This document shows positions 59,056 to 64,000 of a stretch of DNA of 64,000 nucleotides, piece after piece. Position 1 is the first letter of the stretch, and each line of letters starts with the position of its first letter. The translations under genes and the position numbers were made by a program. The stretch lies in contig JAAVIC010000025.1 of assembly GCA_014799385.1 (NCBI GenBank), positions 62,001 to 126,000 of the forward strand, written 5' to 3'. A model generated the notes under the pieces. The model saw only the letters and a list, made by a program, of their open reading frames with translations, did no database searches and was not told the origin of the DNA. The stretch is from Oscillospiraceae bacterium (GTDB lineage Bacteria > Bacillota > Clostridia > Oscillospirales > Ruminococcaceae).

Positions 59056-60000
59056 ATGGATAGTGACGGCGGTCGAAGTGTAAATGAAAAGGAACACAAG
59101 GTGGCGAGGTTTTTCCTCGCGCCGCTTATAGGGCTTAACAGAGGACTTTCCGCGCTGTTGAAAAAGGCATTGGGCGCGAATTACGCGGACGTTTCCGAGG
59201 AGGAGGTGCGCGATTTGGTGGACGCGCTCGCTAAGGACGAGGACGAGGATGGAATAGAGGAGAAGTCTGCGGAGATGATAAACAACATCTTCGAGTTTGA
59301 CGACCTCACCGCCGGGGACGTGATGACTCACCGCACGTCTGTTGTTGGTGTGGACGTGAAGTCCATCACGCTCGATGATTTGATTTATCTCGCGCTGGAG
59401 ATGGGCTTTTCGCGAATCCCCGCGTATGAGGAGAGCGTGGATAAAATTGTCGGGATCGTTATTGTTAAGGATCTGCTGTGCCTTATCGGCAAAGGGGATC
59501 TGTCCGATTTTAATATCGTGGATTTTCTGCGCGATGTGCAGTTTATTCCCGAGGCTTGCAGCGCGTCCGATATTTTCAGGATACTCACCGAAAACCGCGC
59601 GGGTATGGCGGTGGTGGTGGACGAATACGGCGGCACGGCGGGAATCGTTACATTGGAGGACATAATCGAGGCGGTTATGGGCAATATTCAAGACGAATAC
59701 GATGACGAGCAGCAGTTGATCACCAAAATCGGAAACCAAGTGTATGAGGTGCTTGGCGAGGCAGACCCCGACGAGGTGTTTGAGCTGTTTGGTGTGGAGC
59801 TTCCCGAAGACCACGAGTATGAAACCATAGCGGGATTTGTCGCGGATAAGCTCGGCTATATCCCCGAGGATACGGACGGAACACACCGCGCGTCCGCTCT
59901 GCCGTCCGTGGACTATGAGGGCGTGAAATTGGTGGTTATGCGTGTCGAGGACAGGATAATGAGGAAAATTCGCGTGATTAAAATGCCCGAAAAGTCATAA
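59056..60000 (+). CDS. CBS-domain CorC/HlyC-like protein without DUF21
   Basis: 314 residues. Two CBS domains (VMTHRTSVVGVDVKSITLDD onwards; then IPEACSASDIFRILTENRAG with VVVDEYGGTAGIVTLEDIIE) and a C-terminal transporter-associated domain (DEVFELFGVELPEDHEYETI). The N-terminal DUF21 membrane domain of full-length family members is absent, as in E. coli CorC. It is probably involved in Mg/Co efflux or membrane regulation. AAGGAG comes from the Family A edge. Confidence 0.92.
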   Translation: MDSDGGRSVNEKEHKVARFFLAPLIGLNRGLSALLKKALGANYADVSEEEVRDLVDALAKDEDEDGIEEKSAEMINNIFEFDDLTAGDVMTHRTSVVGVDVKSITLDDLIYLALEMGFSRIPAYEESVDKIVGIVIVKDLLCLIGKGDLSDFNIVDFLRDVQFIPEACSASDIFRILTENRAGMAVVVDEYGGTAGIVTLEDIIEAVMGNIQDEYDDEQQLITKIGNQVYEVLGEADPDEVFELFGVELPEDHEYETIAGFVADKLGYIPEDTDGTHRASALPSVDYEGVKLVVMRVEDRIMRKIRVIKMPEKS

Positions 60001-60009
60001 TTCCTTTTT

Positions 60010-60232
60010 TCAGTTCCCAATATCGCGTGGATTTTAATTGAGCGTTTTCCCTGTACGGCTATAGGGTTCTCGACTATCATTACTGCGTATTTTCAGTTCC
60101 CAATATCGTGTGGACTTTAATTGAGTGTTTTTCCCTGTACGGCTATAGGGTTCTCGACTATCATTACTGCGTATTTTCAGTTTCCAATATCGTGTGGATT
60201 TTAATTTAGTGTTTTTCCCTGTACGGTTATAG
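60010..60232 (-). repeat. Family B repeats, three tandem copies
   Basis: Read on the minus strand, each unit is CTATARCCGTACAGGGAAAA, then a CACTCAATTAAARTCCACRC middle and ATATTGGGAACTGAAAA. Spacing is 83 and 84 bp. The left edge of one unit contains the last codons and stop (60227-60229) of the carboxypeptidase gene. The array lies between the ends of two convergent genes. Confidence 0.75.
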
Positions 60233-61111
60233 CGCAGCGTATTTTGTAACGAGCAAAAGCGTGGAGCTGTACCGCTCCTCGTCCGTGTTGCAGCCCATCA
60301 CCACCGAAATGTATGTATCGCTGTCTTTGACGAATGCCACAATAAGGCAGCAGCCCGCTTTTGATGTCGTTCCCGTTTTCAGACCGATCGCGTCTTTGCG
60401 GTAAAATTCGTCATCGGGATTCAAAAGGCGGTTTGTGTTCGTCCAGGTGATGTTCTCGCCCGACTCGAAAACAACATATTTTTGGTATTCCGTGACGATT
60501 TCCCGTATTTCGGGAACAGACAGCGCGTATTTCGCCAGAACGCTCAAGTCGCGCGCGGTGGAATATTGTCCGCGGCTGTCGCTGCCATCGGGAGTGGTGA
60601 AGTGGCTGTTGTTCATTCCGAGTTGTTTCGCGGATTCGTTCATAAGTTCGCAGAAATGTTCCACGGCGGCAGAGTCGGACAACTCCTCGTTCGGATTCTC
60701 CGCTCTCGCGACCGAAACCGCGACCGTATAAGCCGCGTCATTTCCCGACATCATCAGCATTCCGCGAATCAAATCGCGCAGCGTCAACTGATGCCCGGGC
60801 GCGATAAGGCAGACGCTTGATTCGGACGGGATAAGCTCTTGCTCACTTCCAACGGTAATCACCTCATCGGGACGCATAATTTTCAGCGCGACTGAGGCGG
60901 TCAGCAGCTTTGTAAGGCTTGCCGGAGCAACGCGCATATCGGCGTTGTATTCAAACAGTGTTTCGGCACTGCCTTCTCGGCATACTATCGCCGCCATTCC
61001 GGCAAATTCATTGTTATCGGGCTTTTTGTACTCGCAAATCAGTATTACCAATATCGTGACAAGCAAAAGCAGCGGAATGGCACATTTAATGATCCGTATA
61101 AATTTATTCAT
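60227..61111 (-). CDS. D-alanyl-D-alanine carboxypeptidase (S11, DacA/DacF-like)
   Basis: 294 residues, trims peptidoglycan stem peptides. An N-terminal membrane/signal segment (CAIPLLLLVTILVILICEY) is followed by the penicillin-binding motifs: SLTK (active-site Ser, residues about 65-68), SGN (in MMSGNDAAYT) and KTGTT. There is no long C-terminal domain, so it is a short S11 form. The final codons overlap a Family B repeat. Two more Family B units lie directly upstream of its start. Confidence 0.94.
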   Translation of the reverse strand: MNKFIRIIKCAIPLLLLVTILVILICEYKKPDNNEFAGMAAIVCREGSAETLFEYNADMRVAPASLTKLLTASVALKIMRPDEVITVGSEQELIPSESSVCLIAPGHQLTLRDLIRGMLMMSGNDAAYTVAVSVARAENPNEELSDSAAVEHFCELMNESAKQLGMNNSHFTTPDGSDSRGQYSTARDLSVLAKYALSVPEIREIVTEYQKYVVFESGENITWTNTNRLLNPDDEFYRKDAIGLKTGTTSKAGCCLIVAFVKDSDTYISVVMGCNTDEERYSSTLLLVTKYAAL

Positions 61112-61115
61112 TTTT

Positions 61116-61246
61116 TTAAGCTCCCAATATTATGTGGATTTTAATTTAGCGTTTTTTCTGTACGGTTATAGGGTTCTCGGTTTCCTGTTTTTAGCTCCCA
61201 ATGAAACGTTCATTTTAATCGAACGTTTTCACCGTACGCATTAGGC
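61116..61246 (-). repeat. Family B repeats, two copies before the carboxypeptidase gene
   Basis: The unit nearer the gene ends (minus strand) in ATATTGGGAGCTTAAAAAAA, running into the ATG at 61111 and giving GGGAG about 15 bases upstream. The other unit has AACGTTCGATTAAAATGAAC with a clean AACGTT/AACGTT pair and ends CATTGGGAGCTAAAAA. Spacing is 64 bp. Confidence 0.7.
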
Positions 61247-61365
61247 TTATCCTAACGCTGTTATAACGTTATCTTTATTATAACAGAAAATGGGGCGGAG
61301 TTTATTGAGATATTCTTACGAATTTATTAAGTTTTTCTTACAAAACATAATAGGAGTGGTGAATT

Positions 61366-62001
61366 ATGACAAAAAAACAACTCGCCGCCGAGGTTATCTC
61401 GCGGCTGAAAGATGAATATCCCGAGGTAAAGTGCGCGCTTGTCTACTCAAAGCCGCACGAGCTGCTTATCGCCACGCGGCTTTCGGCTCAATGCACGGAC
61501 GTCCGCGTGAACAAGGTTACTCCCGCGCTGTTTGAGCGTTTTACGAGTGTGGACAAGTTCGCGGACGCGGAGGTTTCCGAGGTTGAGGAATACATAAAGT
61601 CCTGCGGACTGTTCCACACGAAGGCGCGCGATATTGTGGATATGTGTTGCGTTTTGCGCGATGTTCACGGCGGGGAAGTTCCCGATTCGATTGAGGAGCT
61701 TGTAAAGCTGCCCGGAGTTGGACGGAAAACCGCGAATCTGATTGTCGGGGATTTATACGGCAAGCCCGCGATGGTGTGCGATACTCATGTGATTCGGCTT
61801 ACAAACCGTTTGGGACTGTCCACGGGTACGGACGCGGCAAAGGTGGAAAAGCAGCTCCGCGCGATCGTTCCTCCGGAGGAGGGGTTGATGTTGTGCCATA
61901 GACTGGTGTGGCACGGGCGGGGGGTCTGCGCGGCGCGGAATCCGAAGTGTGCGGAATGTGTGTTGTCGGGGATTTGCAAGGCGTATAAGTCCGATAAATA
62001 A
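61366..62001 (+). CDS. nth: Endonuclease III
   Basis: 211 residues, DNA glycosylase/AP lyase for oxidised pyrimidines. The helix-hairpin-helix is LPGVGRKTANLIVG with the catalytic Lys; the catalytic Asp is in CDTHVIRLTNRLG. The 4Fe-4S cluster is C-x6-C-x2-C-x5-C (VCAARNPKCAECVLSGIC). GGAGTGG precedes the ATG. Single gene with a terminator after it. Confidence 0.96.
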   Translation: MTKKQLAAEVISRLKDEYPEVKCALVYSKPHELLIATRLSAQCTDVRVNKVTPALFERFTSVDKFADAEVSEVEEYIKSCGLFHTKARDIVDMCCVLRDVHGGEVPDSIEELVKLPGVGRKTANLIVGDLYGKPAMVCDTHVIRLTNRLGLSTGTDAAKVEKQLRAIVPPEEGLMLCHRLVWHGRGVCAARNPKCAECVLSGICKAYKSDK

Positions 62002-62030
62002 AACCCGCTCCCGAAAGCGGGAGCGGGTTT
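62001..62030. terminator. Terminator after nth (possibly bidirectional)
   Basis: AAACCCGCTCCCG-aaag-CGGGAGCGGGTTT, a 13-bp perfect stem. The minus side continues ATTTATC after TTT, so it may also end the leucine-rich-repeat gene. Confidence 0.85.
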
Positions 62031-62033
62031 GGT

Positions 62034-62120
62034 TTATTCGCCGTATATTGCGTCATGAAGGTCGTCGAGATGGTCGTAGTCGTAGACTTTGCCCTTGTAG
62101 GTGATTTTTATTTTTTGCAT
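62034..62120 (-). pseudogene. Detached C-terminal tail of the leucine-rich-repeat lipoprotein
   Basis: Minus-strand frame reading MQKIKITYKGKVYDYDHLDD and ending AIYGE. It matches the tail of the related gene at the right edge (TYKGTSYDYQHIEDLYKAIN). It lies one frame back from the gene at 62108-62941, starting at the same A6 run (62111-62116) where that gene stops. Either a frameshift mutation or a recoding site. Confidence 0.6.
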
Positions 62121-62941
62121 AGTTCAAAGGTATAGAGGTCGTTGCAGCCTATTATTTCGGTAACACTGTCGGGTAACTTAAGGTCTGTAAGACTGACACA
62201 GCCACGAAAAGCAAAGTTGCCGATTGAGGTCACACCATCGGGGACATCAACGCTTTCCAGACTTGTACAACTCATAAACGTTTCTCTCTCAATTACGGTT
62301 ATGCCGGCGGGCAATTTAACACTTGTAAGACTTGTGCAGCTCTGAAATACCGAGTTGCCCAGGGTGGTGACTCCGTCGGGTATTTCAATGCTCTTCAGAC
62401 TTTCGCAGCCGCAGAAAGCAGCATTGTCTATCGTAGTTACGCCGTCGGGAATATCAATGCTTGTGATACCCGCGCAGTTGTAAAAAGCCTGGATTCCGAT
62501 TATGGTTACAGTATCGGGAATCTTGATGCTTTTGATACCCGTATTGTTCGAAAAGTCCTGCTCAAAGGCGCTGTCGCCGATTTTGACTACCGGCTTGTCC
62601 TCGATTGTATCGGGAATCACGATGTCCGTTGGTTCTCCCTCATAACCGGCGATTACAATGCCGTTAAGAGCGTCATCATAGAAATACTTAAATTCGCCGT
62701 TGCTCTTGATTTCGGGTTTGATATCCTGCGGGTCGCTGACATCTCCGCCCACTTGTGAATCCTCGATTGTATCTGTGGAGCTGTCATTTCCAACCGTTGA
62801 CGAGGGTTCGCTTGTCTGAGAGGAGTTATTGATCTGCGTGGAGCTGTTGTTTCCGCTCGGAGTTTTGTCATTGTTTCCGTTGCACGCTGTCAGAGTGAGG
62901 AGAATAGCCGCGCTTGCTAAAATCGGTATGATCTTTTTCAT
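62108..62941 (-). CDS. BspA-type leucine-rich-repeat lipoprotein
   Basis: 277 residues. The lipoprotein signal MKKIIPILASAAILLTLTAC ends at Cys20; a Ser/Thr/Asn-rich linker follows, then about five LRR_5 (BspA/TpLRR) repeats of 23 residues (IPDGVTTIDNAAFCGCESLK pattern). Such surface proteins bind host or matrix proteins. After SVTEI the sequence ends abruptly in FELCKK; the conserved family tail is present in the next frame. The frame break lies at a run of six A on the coding strand. Confidence 0.85.
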   Translation of the reverse strand: MKKIIPILASAAILLTLTACNGNNDKTPSGNNSSTQINNSSQTSEPSSTVGNDSSTDTIEDSQVGGDVSDPQDIKPEIKSNGEFKYFYDDALNGIVIAGYEGEPTDIVIPDTIEDKPVVKIGDSAFEQDFSNNTGIKSIKIPDTVTIIGIQAFYNCAGITSIDIPDGVTTIDNAAFCGCESLKSIEIPDGVTTLGNSVFQSCTSLTSVKLPAGITVIERETFMSCTSLESVDVPDGVTSIGNFAFRGCVSLTDLKLPDSVTEIIGCNDLYTFELCKK

Positions 62942-63058
62942 ATTCGGTTTCCTTTCTTAATGTCTTTGAGGATTGTTTGATATACATTATATCACAAATT
63001 TTGAAATTCCGTATTTGCGGAATTTGTTGATATTGTCAAAATTTAAGGAGATGATTTT

Positions 63059-63628
63059 ATGGATTTCGTCACCGAAGTAAAATCTCTTGCGGCATTGGCT
63101 CGCGAGAGAAATCCGAATCCGCAGGAGTTCGGAGCTATAAAGCACAAGTATCTGTTCGATCCGCCGATTGGAATTGACAAGGTGCGCGAGTTTGAAACGG
63201 CAAGCGGCTTGACGCTCCCCGAAGCGTATATACAATACCTTACGCAAATCGGAAACGGCGGCGCGGGACCGGATTACGGGCTGTTCCCGCTGGAGAAAAT
63301 CAAGGCGATTTACGACCCCAATGAGGAGATTTTTCTTGATAAGAAAGACATTGACGAGGAGTGGGCGGAGATATGCCGCGCGTATGATGAATCGCTTGAA
63401 AATGATGACAGCGAGTATCTGAAAATCGAGCAGCGCGCGTTTAACGGCTCGGTGATTATCGGAACGCCCGGCTGTACGATGTACACGATTCTGATGTGCA
63501 AGGGGGAAAATTACGGAAAAATCGGCATTATAGATTCCGATATGGTGGAGGAGTATGTGCCGCAAATTTTCGATAAAACCTTCGAGGAGTGGATTCTTGA
63601 ATATTTTCGGAAAGCGGCGGAGGGGTAA
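63059..63628 (+). CDS. SUKH (SMI1/KNR4) domain protein
   Basis: 189 residues. PIGIDKVREFETASGLTLPE followed by YLTQIGNGGAGPDYGLFPLE is the clear SMI1/KNR4 signature. Many bacterial members are immunity proteins against polymorphic toxins; no toxin gene is visible, and the flanking genes are surface LRR proteins. AAGGAG precedes the ATG. Second SUKH gene in the window (the other is at 18092). Confidence 0.88.
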   Translation: MDFVTEVKSLAALARERNPNPQEFGAIKHKYLFDPPIGIDKVREFETASGLTLPEAYIQYLTQIGNGGAGPDYGLFPLEKIKAIYDPNEEIFLDKKDIDEEWAEICRAYDESLENDDSEYLKIEQRAFNGSVIIGTPGCTMYTILMCKGENYGKIGIIDSDMVEEYVPQIFDKTFEEWILEYFRKAAEG

Positions 63629-63630
63629 AA

Positions 63631-63659
63631 AAATCCGCGCTCGTTGAGGGCGCGGATTT
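63631..63659. terminator. Bidirectional terminator
   Basis: AAATCCGCGC/GCGCGGATTT stem. The plus side continues GATTTTTAT, the minus side TTTTTT, so it serves both the SUKH gene and the convergent LRR gene. Confidence 0.85.
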
Positions 63660-63664
63660 GATTT

Positions 63665-64000
63665 TTATAAGCCGTTGATTGCCTTGTACAAATCTTCTAT
63701 ATGTTGATAGTCATAGGAAGTGCCCTTGTATGTTGCGTTTATGCTTTCACAATGAACAAATGCATCATAGCCGATTTCGGTTACGCTGTCGGGAATGGTT
63801 ATATTTGCAAGGCTTGAGCAATTATTAAATGCATAGTCGCCGATTTTGGTAATGTTGCTTGGGATAGTTATGCTTGTAAGGTTCATACAGTTGACAAACG
63901 TACTTACACCGATTTCGGTCAGACCACTGCCGATAGTCACACTTGTAAGCCCTGTGCAGTAATCAAAAACGTGGTCGCCCATTTTAATTACACTGTTTGG
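63665..64000 (-). CDS. BspA-type leucine-rich-repeat protein, 5' end outside the window
   Basis: C-terminal 111 residues only. About four LRR_5 repeats (IPSNITKIGDYAFNNCSSLA, IPDSVTEIGYDAFVHCESIN) and the family tail TYKGTSYDYQHIEDLYKAIN. The frame is open across the internal Met at 63982 to the window edge (PNSVIKMGDHVFDY), so the real start lies further upstream. It has the intact tail that the paralogue at 62108 lacks. Confidence 0.85.
   Translation of the reverse strand, partial: PNSVIKMGDHVFDYCTGLTSVTIGSGLTEIGVSTFVNCMNLTSITIPSNITKIGDYAFNNCSSLANITIPDSVTEIGYDAFVHCESINATYKGTSYDYQHIEDLYKAINGL

Noticed and set aside
60010-60232. Tandem 83-84 bp repeats as a CRISPR array
   Set aside because: The whole unit repeats, with no unique spacers between short direct repeats, and there are no cas genes; it is a tandem Family B array.

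Overview
The window is a contiguous piece of a Gram-positive (Firmicutes, Clostridia-like) chromosome of intermediate GC content. The gene order from rpsJ to rplQ, a zinc-ribbon S14, a KOW-protein gene between map and infA, 17-bp-spaced TTGACA/TATAAT promoters, strong Shine-Dalgarno sites, a CIRCE-controlled htpG and a DUF6062-type gene all fit Clostridia, probably an Oscillospirales/Ruminococcus-like anaerobe; the exact genus is inference. No tRNA, rRNA, CRISPR array, prophage or complete insertion sequence was recognised.

Layout. 1-17.2 kb: the complete S10-spc-alpha cluster (rpsJ, rplCDWB, rpsS, rplV, rpsC, rplP, rpmC, rpsQ, rplNXE, rpsZ, rpsH, rplFR, rpsE, rpmD, rplO, secY, adk, map, KOW gene, infA, rpmJ, rpsMKD, rpoA, rplQ), closed by a strong terminator. 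17.2-28.5 kb: short plus-strand units: a lipoprotein, a SUKH protein, a 38-residue membrane peptide, an ECF sigma factor with a putative membrane anti-sigma partner, a RING-like membrane protein coupled to a GT-C-like membrane protein, TrkH, a TrmN6-like methyltransferase, RsmI and a zinc-ribbon membrane protein. 28.6-33.1 kb (minus): an alpha/beta hydrolase, a four-gene unit ending in a YgjP-like metalloprotease, a zinc-ribbon protein and an OGG1-type glycosylase. 33.6-40.5 kb: DUF6062-like gene, tsaD, an AroK-like kinase, a CPBP protease, a TM2 protein, a HAD phosphatase and an ABC exporter pair. 40.8-52.9 kb (mostly minus): nitrilase, htpG, HEAT-like protein, tag, two tandem mini-genes, then ftsEX - S41 peptidase - greA - lysS and a PucR/CdaR-type regulator. 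53.1-62 kb: metG, vapBC, a PH-domain protein, an unknown gene, tatD, an acetyltransferase, a CorC-like protein, a D-Ala-D-Ala carboxypeptidase and nth. 62-64 kb: two BspA-type leucine-rich-repeat genes flanking a SUKH gene.

The most unusual content is intergenic. At least four families of structured repeats recur. Family A (about 13 copies) has an outer stem of type GCAAATYC.../...GRATTTGC enclosing one to three hairpins; both stem sides change together between copies. Nearly every copy stands just upstream of a start codon, pointing at that gene, and its right edge leads into an A-rich AAGGAG ribosome-binding site. Copies lie in front of rplB, rpmD, adk, rpmJ, rpsD, the aroK-like gene, the TM2 gene, the S41 peptidase gene, ftsE, metG and two further genes; a related element lies in frame inside a HAD-phosphatase gene. 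Family B (about 10 copies, some in 82-84 bp tandem) ends in TTGGGARCTGAAAA. Family C is a short palindrome whose core occurs in both orientations between the same flanks. Family D (2 copies) is a multibranched structure with an invariant unpaired TTACTTCGTCAA. A MITE-like element at 33.1-33.4 kb ends in the Shine-Dalgarno of the glycosylase gene. Several of these families therefore end in sequences that can act as translation signals, which makes them the best candidates here for an undescribed regulatory or mobile system.
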